In this document: one piece after another, positions 20,042 to 29,517 of the stretch
How the letters are laid out: each line of letters begins with the position of its first letter
How positions within the stretch are numbered: the stretch's first letter is position 1
Assembly: GCA_947645355.1 (NCBI GenBank)
Contig: CANSCI010000003.1
Coordinates: 1-64,000 of the forward strand
Direction of reading: 5' to 3'
Length of the DNA stretch: 64,000 bases
Origin: an uncultured Dorea sp.
Lineage (GTDB): Bacteria > Bacillota > Clostridia > Lachnospirales > Lachnospiraceae
Translations under genes and position numbers: made by a program
Notes under the pieces: generated by a model
Told to the model about the DNA's origin: nothing
What the model saw: only the letters and a program-made list of their open reading frames with translations
Databases searched by the model: none

Positions 20042-21082
20042 TTAAGGGAACATGGGTACAAGTTCAAGTCCTTCTGACTCCCTAATGCCGAACATCAGAT
20101 TCATATTCTGCACCGCCTGGCCGGCCGCTCCTTTCACCAGGTTATCCATAGCCCCCATCATTATAATACGATTTGTCCTTGAATCAATCTTAAAATTAAT
20201 GTCTACATAATTACTTCCCTCTACCCACTTCGTTTCCGGGCAGACGTCCGCATCCAGCACGCGGACAAATGTTTCATCCTTATAATATTTATCATAAATA
20301 GCTTTTATCGATTCATATGCAGCCTCTTTTTTTAATGACGCATATTCTGTCACCAGAATCCCGCGGTTCATGGGCACAAGATGGGGCGTAAAATTAATCA
20401 GCACCTTTTCCCCCGACGCATAGCCAAGCTGCTCCTCAATCTCCGGCGTATGCCTGTGGACGGCCACACCATAGGCCTTGATATTCTCATTCACTTCGCA
20501 GTACAGATTCGAAAGCTTAGTCCCCCTTCCTGCACCGGATGTTCCGGATTTCGCATCCACGATCAGCGTGCTCATATCAATGATTCCTTCTTTGGCCAGC
20601 GGGTACGCGGTCAGGATCGAGCAAGTCGTGTAGCACCCCGGATTGGCAATCAGTCTTGCTTTTTTAATGTCCTCCCTGTTCACTTCACACAGACCGTAGA
20701 CTGCTTCTTCAATAAACTGAGGACTTTTGTGCTCAATACCGTACCACTTCTCGTAAACACTTACATCTTTTATTCGGAAATCAGCGCTCAGATCGATAAT
20801 CTTCGTCTTTGACAAAATCTCCTCATTCAAAACAGAAGCACAGAATCCCTGGGGCGTTGCAGTAAAGATAACATCTACCTGATCGGCAAGTTCTTCCATA
20901 TTGTCGTCCAGACACTTATCATCCACAAGCTCGAACATGTTCCGGTAGACGTCTGCATATTTCTTATCTATATAACTTCTCGAACCATACCACAGAATCT
21001 CGGCCCCCTTATGCCCCATTAAAAGCCTGACAAGCTCGCCGCCGGCGTAGCCGGTGGCACCGATAATACCTACTCTAATCAT
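20042..21082 (-). CDS. argC: N-acetyl-gamma-glutamyl-phosphate reductase
   Basis: GATGYAGGELVRLL, NPGCYTT. Confidence 0.98.
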   Translation of the reverse strand: MIRVGIIGATGYAGGELVRLLMGHKGAEILWYGSRSYIDKKYADVYRNMFELVDDKCLDDNMEELADQVDVIFTATPQGFCASVLNEEILSKTKIIDLSADFRIKDVSVYEKWYGIEHKSPQFIEEAVYGLCEVNREDIKKARLIANPGCYTTCSILTAYPLAKEGIIDMSTLIVDAKSGTSGAGRGTKLSNLYCEVNENIKAYGVAVHRHTPEIEEQLGYASGEKVLINFTPHLVPMNRGILVTEYASLKKEAAYESIKAIYDKYYKDETFVRVLDADVCPETKWVEGSNYVDINFKIDSRTNRIIMMGAMDNLVKGAAGQAVQNMNLMFGIRESEGLELVPMFP

Positions 21083-21180
21083 AAAACTCTCCTTTGGGGA
21101 CGTAGTATTTTTAAACTTTACTACGTCCCAAACTGCATTTTGCTATGTACCTTTTTGCGTTTCGGGGTGTACCCAAACTT

Positions 21181-21230
21181 AAAACGCTTGCATAATTATA
21201 CGACAATTTCGCATATTATGCAAGCGTTTT
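21181..21230 (-). promoter_or_regulatory. argC promoter inside a 16-bp perfect inverted repeat; two ARG-box-like sites overlapping -35 and -10
   Basis: AAAACGCTTGCATAAT-N18-ATTATGCAAGCGTTTT; minus-strand TTGCAT-N17-TATAAT at 21223..21195. Confidence 0.75.
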
Positions 21231-21282
21231 TTATACTCTACACCCTGTCTTCTTCAATTTTACATACTGCTGATCTTGTATT

Positions 21283-22008
21283 CTATAGATCCGCCATATG
21301 CCCAAGTATTGTCTGATAAAATGTTTCCGTCTCTCCATCTCTCCTGATTTCATCCAGTTTGACGCCATCCTTCAGGAGTACGATTCTGTCGCAATAACTC
21401 GCCATCTGAGGGTCGTGGGTTACCATAATAACGGTCTTACCAAGTTCCTCATTGATTCTTTTCAGAGAATCTATGACAATCTTTCCCGATTTTGAATCAA
21501 GATTCCCCGTCGGCTCGTCCGCAAGTACGACCTGCGGGTCATTCATCAAAGCTCTGCATATAGCGGCTCTCTGACGCTCTCCGCCTGACAGTTCAAAAGG
21601 CATTTTCTCTTCCAGCCCTGCGATTCCGAAACTTTCCATTAATTCTTTGGCTTTCTCTTTTCCTCCACTGTCTGCATTTTTACCTATAAATAACGGAAGC
21701 ATGACATTTTCCAGTATGTCCAGGCTGTCCATCAGAAAAAATTCCTGAAATACAAACCCCAGTTCTTCCCTCCGTATCCGGGCAGACTCCCGGGAAGTAA
21801 GTTCATCCTCCGAACTTCCACGGTAAGTAAACTCCCCGCCTGTCGGCCTGTCTATCATCCCCAGGATCTTTAAAAGCGTTGTCTTTCCGCTGCCGGATTT
21901 CCCCATAATCCCCAAAAATTCCCCTTGCGCCACAGTCAGGCTGATCCCTCTTAAAACTTCTGTATTTCCGTAGTTCTTTGTAAGCCCCTCTGCCTTAATC
22001 AATTCCAT
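21283..22008 (-). CDS. ABC transporter ATP-binding protein
   Basis: GKSGSGKTT, LSGGERQR, LADEPTGNLD; start chosen inside ORF 21283..22032. Confidence 0.94.
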   Translation of the reverse strand: MELIKAEGLTKNYGNTEVLRGISLTVAQGEFLGIMGKSGSGKTTLLKILGMIDRPTGGEFTYRGSSEDELTSRESARIRREELGFVFQEFFLMDSLDILENVMLPLFIGKNADSGGKEKAKELMESFGIAGLEEKMPFELSGGERQRAAICRALMNDPQVVLADEPTGNLDSKSGKIVIDSLKRINEELGKTVIMVTHDPQMASYCDRIVLLKDGVKLDEIRRDGETETFYQTILGHMADL

Positions 22009-22047
22009 TTTTCTCCTCCTTCCTCCACTCAAACTGTCCTTTACAAT

Positions 22048-24033
22048 TCACTGCGAACACTTCCCCGACGCAGCCGGGAGGACCCTTCTCTTAATAAACA
22101 GTATCATATACTCTCCATACAGCAGCTGAACAAGACAAAATACAGCAAGCACACACAGCCAATCCCTGCTCATGCTCCAAACAAATGCCGGCAGCCCGCC
22201 TTCAGAATAGAAATGATAAACAGAATTCGCCTGAATATAACGTACCAGAAGATTCACCTTGTAAATGGCTGCCATAAAAATACCCAAAAATACCGGGGTA
22301 AAAATCAACGGCCGGATTTCTCTTCCCACCTCTTTTTTGACCTGCATCTGTTCCATCCCCACATCTGACAGAAACCGGTACTTTTTCACCAGCGCCGGTA
22401 TCTCAGAAAACAGTTTGATCCCCAGCAGGGAAAGGCCCGCTATGGTAATACAGAGCATACAAAAGATATGAATGGCATTAGAAATCCTGTCCACCAGCTT
22501 CTCTATGTTAAGCGCTTCTGTCCTTGTAATACAGGAAACCTGCGGGTTCTCCTTCTTAAAATCCTGCACTTTCTGATCCATGAAGGACTGCCTTTCTTCC
22601 GCAAAATCCTGCAGCACTAAAAGTTTTGATGCATTCAGCTTCCTGGCAAGTTCCTGATAATCCCCGTTTTCAAAAACAGCAATGTTGACCAGACTTTCAT
22701 CCATAATCCCGCCGATTGTGAGAACATCTACTTCCTTTGCCCCAATCACATAATCTTTTACCTCTCCGTCCATCCGGAACGCCACATCTTCTTTATCTTC
22801 CCAATTCGCCAATGCCTTCTCTTCTTCGGATTTATCATGCTGTACACACACGAACATCTGATCTTTTTTAAGCTGTATATTTCTAGATGTTAATTTCTCA
22901 TAAGATGATTCTGAAATCCCGAGGAACCTCTCTCTCGTCTCGCTTTCCAGATCTATATAGGATACGCGAAAAAGACCCTCTTCATCACCGCTTTCCCGGC
23001 AGATCCTCTCCCACTTACCTGCCTCTTCTTCTGTCATACTGCCAATAAAGTCATGGGCATATCTCCAGCCATAGTCTCTTTCCTCATCAGAAACTATGAC
23101 AACACGGTCCCCCAGGGTAAAAAGCACTGCAAAATTAATAAGCAGAACTGCAAAAATCGTATTTTTATATGTAGATACCTGGAACATTACACTGCGAAGC
23201 GACAAGGCATTTCTAAAATAACACCGTTTCATTCGCTTCATGCACGTCAGCACCACAGTCATCCCCGACATGACCAGCAGATACATACCGGCAGTTAAAC
23301 ATACAAACGCAGCCAAAGACCTTATCTCTTCATCTTTAAAAACCACTGTCAAAAAACGGGGCTGAAATTCAAGGAGCAGGCTGAAAACAACCAGGACCAG
23401 GCTCATGATTCCACCGCCGATCCCTTTATACAGATTTTTCATCTTTTCAGGCCTCACAGCCTCCGACGCCAGCTCAGATAAATTGCGGTTATCTGTCCGG
23501 ACAAGCAGATAAGCAAGTGTACACACCAGATAACCCGTGCTCAGCAATATAACCTTTCTCCACACGCTGTATCCTATAGCCATCCAATGCACTGCCTCCA
23601 TCGGATAACCCGATGATTTCAGGACTGAATATGCTATTACAGACAGCGCTGTCCCTGAAAGAAGACCCGCAAACAGTGCGATCCCCCATATGATCACATA
23701 CTCCGCTCCCAAAAGGACATACATTTCCTTTTTTTCGATCCCTAAGATCAGCAGCAGGCTGTATTCCCTGATCCGCCCCTTCACATAAGGAAATGCAATT
23801 GACAGCATCAGGAAAAAGCCTGAAATCATACTGATCTGAGCACAAGTACCAACCGTACCCACCATTGTGCCGTAATTCCAGGCATTCTGAAGGGGCGCAT
23901 AACTTTCCACCGCCGCTTCTAAAAATAAAAAGCAATACACAAATGCGAGATTGAAAATAAGACCAACTGACAGAAGCACATGGTTCTGCATATTATTTTT
24001 CAGATTTTTAAAAATAAACTTCCAATTCCTCAT
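22048..24033 (-). CDS. FtsX-like ABC transporter permease
   Basis: 661-aa TM protein paired with the ATPase; REYSLLLILGIEKKEMYVLLGAEYV. Confidence 0.88.
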   Translation of the reverse strand: MRNWKFIFKNLKNNMQNHVLLSVGLIFNLAFVYCFLFLEAAVESYAPLQNAWNYGTMVGTVGTCAQISMISGFFLMLSIAFPYVKGRIREYSLLLILGIEKKEMYVLLGAEYVIIWGIALFAGLLSGTALSVIAYSVLKSSGYPMEAVHWMAIGYSVWRKVILLSTGYLVCTLAYLLVRTDNRNLSELASEAVRPEKMKNLYKGIGGGIMSLVLVVFSLLLEFQPRFLTVVFKDEEIRSLAAFVCLTAGMYLLVMSGMTVVLTCMKRMKRCYFRNALSLRSVMFQVSTYKNTIFAVLLINFAVLFTLGDRVVIVSDEERDYGWRYAHDFIGSMTEEEAGKWERICRESGDEEGLFRVSYIDLESETRERFLGISESSYEKLTSRNIQLKKDQMFVCVQHDKSEEEKALANWEDKEDVAFRMDGEVKDYVIGAKEVDVLTIGGIMDESLVNIAVFENGDYQELARKLNASKLLVLQDFAEERQSFMDQKVQDFKKENPQVSCITRTEALNIEKLVDRISNAIHIFCMLCITIAGLSLLGIKLFSEIPALVKKYRFLSDVGMEQMQVKKEVGREIRPLIFTPVFLGIFMAAIYKVNLLVRYIQANSVYHFYSEGGLPAFVWSMSRDWLCVLAVFCLVQLLYGEYMILFIKRRVLPAASGKCSQ

Positions 24034-24072
24034 AACTCTCTTCTTTCGTGGAAATGTAGTTTTTTAATTTCA

Positions 24073-25227
24073 CTATGCCCCGAATATCTCATACGCTTTC
24101 TGCATATGCTCTGTGATCTTCACATCGAACGGACATCTCGTCTCACAGGCGCCGCACTTTACACAGCTGCCTGCTTTTACTTTCAGCGCGCCGTAATGCT
24201 CCCGCACAGTCTCGGGAACCATATGCTGGGCTTCACACAGATCGGCAAATTTATTTACCGATGCAATATCAATTCCCGCCGTGCAAGGTGCACAGTGCCC
24301 GCAGTACATGCATTTATCTGTGAATCTATGTGCCGGGGTATTTCCAAGAAGCCGGGCAAAATCCTTCTCCTCCTCCGGCAGTTCCGAATATGCGGCGGCG
24401 CCGAGAAGTTCCTCTTTTGTGCGCGCCCCGGCCAAAACACAGGCCACGGCAGGCCTTGTCAGGCAATAGTGCAGGCACTGTGCGGCTGTCATTGCCGCGC
24501 CAAACGGGGACTCATCTGCATCAAGAAGCGCCCCGCCGCCATAAGGCTTCATAACCGTCAGTGCCACACCCTCACTCTCGCACAGGCTGTATAGCTTAAG
24601 CCGCTCCGGATCTGTACAGGAAAGTACATCCGGCGCCTCATAAGTCGACTTTTCAAATAAGGCGTTCACGTCTTCGTTAGGCGGCAGAATATCATAAGCC
24701 GGATTCACGCTGAACATAATCACATCAATCTCCCCGCTTTCGGCTGCCTGAATCGCTACCCGCGGATTATGGGTACTCATGCCCAGATGCAGAATCTTTC
24801 CGGCCGCTTTCAATTCCCTTGCATACTCCATAACCGGACCGTGAAACACCGCATCATAATCCTTCTGCTCATCCAGATAATGAATCATCCCCACATCCAC
24901 ATAGTCTGTCTTAAGACGCCGGAACAAGTCCTCACAGGCTGACCGCACCGTTTCTATATTCCTGGTGCGCTTGTACTGGCCATCCATCCACGCAGAACAC
25001 AGATGCGCCTGAATCACAAATTGCTCCCTGCGCCCAGCCATTGCCTTTCCCATACTGTCCCTGATATAAGGCTCCGGATTATATAAGTCAAAATAATTAA
25101 CTCCTGCCTGCAGGGCTGTATCGATAAGTTCCTGTGCAAAATCATCATCTCTGCCCACAAATGCCTCGCTTCCGAGACCAACCTCACTGACACTGATACC
25201 TGTTCTGCCTAGTTTCCTGTACCTCAT
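24073..25227 (-). CDS. aldo/keto reductase with C-terminal 4Fe-4S motifs
   Basis: MRYRKLGRTGISVSEVGLG; CMYCGHCAPC and CVKCGACETRCPF. Confidence 0.93.
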   Translation of the reverse strand: MRYRKLGRTGISVSEVGLGSEAFVGRDDDFAQELIDTALQAGVNYFDLYNPEPYIRDSMGKAMAGRREQFVIQAHLCSAWMDGQYKRTRNIETVRSACEDLFRRLKTDYVDVGMIHYLDEQKDYDAVFHGPVMEYARELKAAGKILHLGMSTHNPRVAIQAAESGEIDVIMFSVNPAYDILPPNEDVNALFEKSTYEAPDVLSCTDPERLKLYSLCESEGVALTVMKPYGGGALLDADESPFGAAMTAAQCLHYCLTRPAVACVLAGARTKEELLGAAAYSELPEEEKDFARLLGNTPAHRFTDKCMYCGHCAPCTAGIDIASVNKFADLCEAQHMVPETVREHYGALKVKAGSCVKCGACETRCPFDVKITEHMQKAYEIFGA

Positions 25228-25428
25228 ATACTTGCGTCCTCCTTAACATAAAACTCGTTTTTATTGTATCAGACTTTCCATCCGCTGTCATTGCTTTTCC
25301 AAACCCCGAAATCTGGTACTTGAGGCCCGGAGGAGCTTTGCACCTCAGATCTGCACACTTTACAGCGAATGCAAATAGCCTGTGAACGGCGTCAAACTCC
25401 TTTTGGATATTCATTTCAGATGCATATT

Positions 25429-25491
25429 TTGCATATTTATAACTTTTTCTATTTTTCTCTTGCATAAATATAAATTTTGTTGTATAGTAGT
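25429..25491 (+). promoter_or_regulatory. argG promoter TTGCAT-N17-TATAGT with two ARG-box-like motifs
   Basis: TTGCATATTTATAAC (25429-25443) and TTGCATAAATATAAA (25460-25474), the second overlapping the -35. Confidence 0.7.
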
Positions 25492-25559
25492 CCTTGCGAT
25501 GAAAACGCACTCTAATATATTATTAAGAAACTATATTTCAGATTCAGGAGGTTTTACAT

Positions 25560-26780
25560 ATGAAAGAAAAAGTTGTACTTGCATATTCCGGCGGACTTGA
25601 CACTACGGCAATCATTCCATGGCTTAAGGAAAATTTTAATTACGAGGTCATCTGCTGCTGCGTAGACTGCGGACAGGGGGAAGAACTTGACGGGCTTCAG
25701 GAGCGCGCCAAATTATCCGGCGCTTCCAAGCTGTATATTGAAGATATTGTTGATGATTTCTGTGACAACTACATTGTACCGTGCGTACAGGGACACGCCG
25801 TCTACGAAAATAAATATCTCCTCGGCACATCCATGGCACGCCCTGCCATAGCAAAAAAGCTGGTCGAGATTGCCCGCAAGGAAGGCGCTGTCGCTATCTG
25901 CCACGGTGCGACCGGAAAGGGAAATGACCAGATCCGTTTTGAACTGGGAATCAAAGCACTTGCCCCGGACATTAAGATTATCGCGCCATGGCGTATGACC
26001 GACGTATGGACTATGCAGTCTCGTGAGGACGAGATCGCATACTGCAAAGCACACGGCATAGACCTTCCCTTTGATGCAAGCCACAGCTACAGCCGCGACC
26101 GCAACCTTTGGCATATCAGCCATGAGGGACTGGAGCTTGAAGACCCTGCCTGCGAGCCTGACTATGCCAACGTACTTGTACTCGGTGTAACGCCGGAGCA
26201 GGCGCCGGATCAGGGCGAATACGTTACTATGACTTTTGAAAAAGGTGTGCCGAAAACCATCAACGGCGAAGAGATGAAAGTCTCTGACATCATCCGCAAG
26301 TTAAATGAACTGGGCGGGAAACACGGTGTCGGCATCATTGACATCGTTGAGAACCGCGTCGTGGGCATGAAGTCCCGCGGCATCTATGAGACGCCGGGCG
26401 GAACAATCCTCTATGAAGCACATCAGCAGCTGGAAGAACTGGTTCTTGACCGCGCTACTTACGAAGTAAAAGAGGAAATGGGCAACAAACTCTCCCAGAT
26501 CGTATATGAAGGAAAATGGTTTACGCCACTGCGCGAGGCCGTGCAGGCATTTATTGAAAGCACACAGGAGTATGTAACCGGCGAAGTAAAATTCAAACTC
26601 TACAAAGGAAATATTATCAAGGCCGGAACCACTTCACCATACTCCCTGTACAGCGAGTCTCTGGCAAGCTTTACTACCGGAGACCTGTATGACCACCATG
26701 ACGCCGACGGGTTTATCAACCTGTTCGGACTGCCGCTTAAAGTGCGCGCAATGAAGATGGCAGAGGCAAATAATAAATAA
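25560..26780 (+). CDS. argG: argininosuccinate synthase
   Basis: VVLAYSGGLDTTAIIPWL; RBS aggaggt. Confidence 0.98.
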   Translation: MKEKVVLAYSGGLDTTAIIPWLKENFNYEVICCCVDCGQGEELDGLQERAKLSGASKLYIEDIVDDFCDNYIVPCVQGHAVYENKYLLGTSMARPAIAKKLVEIARKEGAVAICHGATGKGNDQIRFELGIKALAPDIKIIAPWRMTDVWTMQSREDEIAYCKAHGIDLPFDASHSYSRDRNLWHISHEGLELEDPACEPDYANVLVLGVTPEQAPDQGEYVTMTFEKGVPKTINGEEMKVSDIIRKLNELGGKHGVGIIDIVENRVVGMKSRGIYETPGGTILYEAHQQLEELVLDRATYEVKEEMGNKLSQIVYEGKWFTPLREAVQAFIESTQEYVTGEVKFKLYKGNIIKAGTTSPYSLYSESLASFTTGDLYDHHDADGFINLFGLPLKVRAMKMAEANNK

Positions 26781-26795
26781 TATGAATTGGAACAA

Positions 26796-26840
26796 GCCGC
26801 AGATATAACCGTATATCCGTTTATATCTGCGGCTTTATAA
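26796..26840 (+). terminator. intrinsic terminator after argG
   Basis: GCCGCAGATATAA...TTATATCTGCGGC followed by T-rich tract. Confidence 0.85.
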
Positions 26841-26906
26841 TAAAAATTTCTGCTCCTGAAGCTTTTATAGTACAATTCATAATGACTTCATTCTGAGTAT
26901 ACATGT

Positions 26907-27377
26907 TTACTTTTTTCTCCTGCGTCCGATATCGCAGATCGTAACGATCAGCGCCCCGGCTGCCACATAGACATCCGCAAGATTTGCCGTAAGCCCTGAG
27001 AGAAACTTACTCTTGCTCTTAATCCCGATATAGTCAATAACTTTTCCCCTCGCCAGCCGATCGTAACAATTACTTACCGCTCCGGCAGTCACAAACATCA
27101 TGCCTAGCTTCCGGAACCATTTCCCCCTCTTCAGAAACAGCAGCACATCGTACAGCAGCACCCCAGCGCCGCCCACGACGGCGCTGGCTCTGATTACCTT
27201 CGGAGAACCGTCCAGCACATTCAGCAGCAGTCCCCTGTTATATACCTTTCGGAGAACTACCTTCGGCAGCCGTGTCTGCCGCTCCTCAGTCTCTGAAAAA
27301 AAGTCGTCAATATACTGTTTAATTCCCATGTCAATACAGACAAGGACCGCCAAAAGGCCGCACATCCACATCAGCAT
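26907..27377 (-). CDS. signal peptidase II-like protein (LspA family, divergent)
   Basis: IDMGIK, YNRGLLLN, SNCYDRL, TANLADVYV correspond to LspA motifs incl. both catalytic Asp. Confidence 0.85.
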   Translation of the reverse strand: MLMWMCGLLAVLVCIDMGIKQYIDDFFSETEERQTRLPKVVLRKVYNRGLLLNVLDGSPKVIRASAVVGGAGVLLYDVLLFLKRGKWFRKLGMMFVTAGAVSNCYDRLARGKVIDYIGIKSKSKFLSGLTANLADVYVAAGALIVTICDIGRRRKK

Positions 27378-27667
27378 TACACGGTTCCTCTGATCCGTTC
27401 AATCTCCTCTGTCAGCCTGGTGATCTCTTCATCCCGCTTTTCAATGGATTCACATACGGCAATATAATCCATGTCAGAAATCTCACTATTACAGAACTTC
27501 TCATATACCATGCGCCCGATATCCATATGATCCCTGTCATTGGCACGTTTTAATGAGCGGATCTCACTCTTTAGCTTCTGGATCTCAATCGTATCCTCAG
27601 TTTTCTTGCCCAAATCAATCGCTACATCTGAAATCTTTTTTCCCAGTTCTTCAAAAAAATCTGCCAT
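27377..27667 (-). CDS. small coiled-coil protein
   Basis: 96-aa ORF with long charged heptad-like regions; stop/start contact with the LspA-like gene. Confidence 0.75.
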   Translation of the reverse strand: MADFFEELGKKISDVAIDLGKKTEDTIEIQKLKSEIRSLKRANDRDHMDIGRMVYEKFCNSEISDMDYIAVCESIEKRDEEITRLTEEIERIRGTV

Positions 27668-27701
27668 ATCCTTTTTCTCCTTTTCTCTTATTCAGCCATT
27701 A

Positions 27702-29420
27702 TTACAGCTGTCTCAGGGTATCCAGCAGGCGATACAGATCCAGCGTCCCGTATCCCCATTCTTTATTCGGATATTCCATCTCCGGCCGCTGTCCCGCCCC
27801 CAGTACGATCAGATTGCGGATCTGGCTTGTGCTGGCTCCCCTGGCTCCGGGCTGCTGCTCAAACCAGCCAAGCAAAAGGGCTACCGCCCCCGCAGCAATC
27901 CCTGCCGCCGCACTGGAACCGCTTCGAGTTGCAAAGCCTCCATTTAATCCGGCTCCTGTAATAGATACGCCGGGCGCCGCAAAATCCGGTTTCACCCGTT
28001 CATCTCTAGTATAACCCCTCCCGGAATTAATATCAACTGCATTATCTCTTCCATTATAGTAAGCAACTGTCATAGAACCCCTCCCGGTACCCGGTTCAGT
28101 CAATGTGACATCCGGGTCTGCCTCAAGGAAATAAACCTCCCCGTCCAGAAATTCCTGAACCGGAAGCCACATATGAAAATCTCCCTCCGACATCTGAAGT
28201 GGTTCCACCTGAATCCGCCAGATTCCAGGAGCCGGATCCTTAAACCTCATAAAAATAAGCTGTGAATCATTGTTCTCCAGCAGCAGACGGTATTCCACGA
28301 CTACCTCTGTTCGTTCAAAGGTAAACAGGAAATTATACCGATATCCCTGCCGCAGGGAGATTTGACGTGTCTGTTCTCCGGACGGCGAGGTAATAGAGAT
28401 AGTCACAACATTGGGAAGCCGCGACCAGAGCTCCGTTACGAACCCGCTGACACCTTCACCCACCCGAAGTTCCACTGTCGATGCACCGTTCTTATCTCCA
28501 AACCTATGGTAATAGTGATGCCTCAGAGATGCCTCATTCCCTGTCCCGACTACGACACAATGATTCATCTGGAGAGAATAAGCATCCAGCAAAAAAGACA
28601 ACAGCGACGTACCATTATGCCCACCAAAATTTGTCCCAAGTGCAATACAGATCACAAGCGGCATATTCCGCTTTCTGGCAAGATCATTCAAATATTTCAG
28701 TCCCAGCATAATATCATTTTCCTGGTAGCACACAGCATCCTTGCGTATGCCATAAAAATCCTTAAGATAAGATTTTGCACTTTTGAGTTTTACTACAGCA
28801 AGGGTTGCCTCAGGCGCCGCCCCGAGGAATCGGTTTTCCACATTGGCACTCCCGGCCGCCACACTTGCAAGAAATGTACCGTGGCCGTCCTCATCTGTAC
28901 TCGGAACGATTTCCAGAGGATTTCCGGATCGGAGCGCCGCATTAATATCCTCCTGCGTATATTCACTCCCGTATCCCAGCCCGTCAGGAAGGCTTCCGGT
29001 CTGCACGGTCTGGTCCCAGATCCCCGCAATCCGGGTACTTCCATCAATATTTCGGAAAACCTCATGCTGATAATCGATCCCTGTATCCACAAAGCCGATC
29101 ATAATATTCTCTCCCATAAGCTGCAGCGTCGGATAATTTTGAAGGGCAGTGACCCCTGCATCCTCCAAGGCCTCCATGTCAATAAGGGTATAGCAGTTGG
29201 GAATCGAATTGTACCAGTACCGGTCAATGGTCAGAGGTTCCAATGCAGCACTGTCTACCGATTCCGCCCGGTATCCGAAATCCATTGTCTGGGTACAGAT
29301 CTGATCCGGTGCTGTTCCGTAGGTTTCATTCCCCCGAAACGGCGAGAAGATAAAGTCCCAGTAATCCTCTGACAATATTTTATCCCGGCATGTCAGTTCA
29401 TTTGCAGTAAAATAATCCAT
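27702..29420 (-). CDS. S8 family (subtilisin-like) peptidase
   Basis: Asp GFVDTGIDY, His DEDGHGTFLAS, Ser TRSGSSAAAGIAAG. Confidence 0.93.
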   Translation of the reverse strand: MDYFTANELTCRDKILSEDYWDFIFSPFRGNETYGTAPDQICTQTMDFGYRAESVDSAALEPLTIDRYWYNSIPNCYTLIDMEALEDAGVTALQNYPTLQLMGENIMIGFVDTGIDYQHEVFRNIDGSTRIAGIWDQTVQTGSLPDGLGYGSEYTQEDINAALRSGNPLEIVPSTDEDGHGTFLASVAAGSANVENRFLGAAPEATLAVVKLKSAKSYLKDFYGIRKDAVCYQENDIMLGLKYLNDLARKRNMPLVICIALGTNFGGHNGTSLLSFLLDAYSLQMNHCVVVGTGNEASLRHHYYHRFGDKNGASTVELRVGEGVSGFVTELWSRLPNVVTISITSPSGEQTRQISLRQGYRYNFLFTFERTEVVVEYRLLLENNDSQLIFMRFKDPAPGIWRIQVEPLQMSEGDFHMWLPVQEFLDGEVYFLEADPDVTLTEPGTGRGSMTVAYYNGRDNAVDINSGRGYTRDERVKPDFAAPGVSITGAGLNGGFATRSGSSAAAGIAAGAVALLLGWFEQQPGARGASTSQIRNLIVLGAGQRPEMEYPNKEWGYGTLDLYRLLDTLRQL

Positions 29421-29517
29421 AAAAAATGCCTCACATACTTTTTTTAAGTATATGAGACATTCGGGATGATATATGTAAGAACCATGTATCCCTTCGTCTG
29501 CGGAAGGCAGCTGCCTG

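Noticed and set aside
28362-29372. 336-aa plus-strand ORF inside the S8 peptidase
   Set aside because: Antisense shadow of a clear gene with no recognisable domains.
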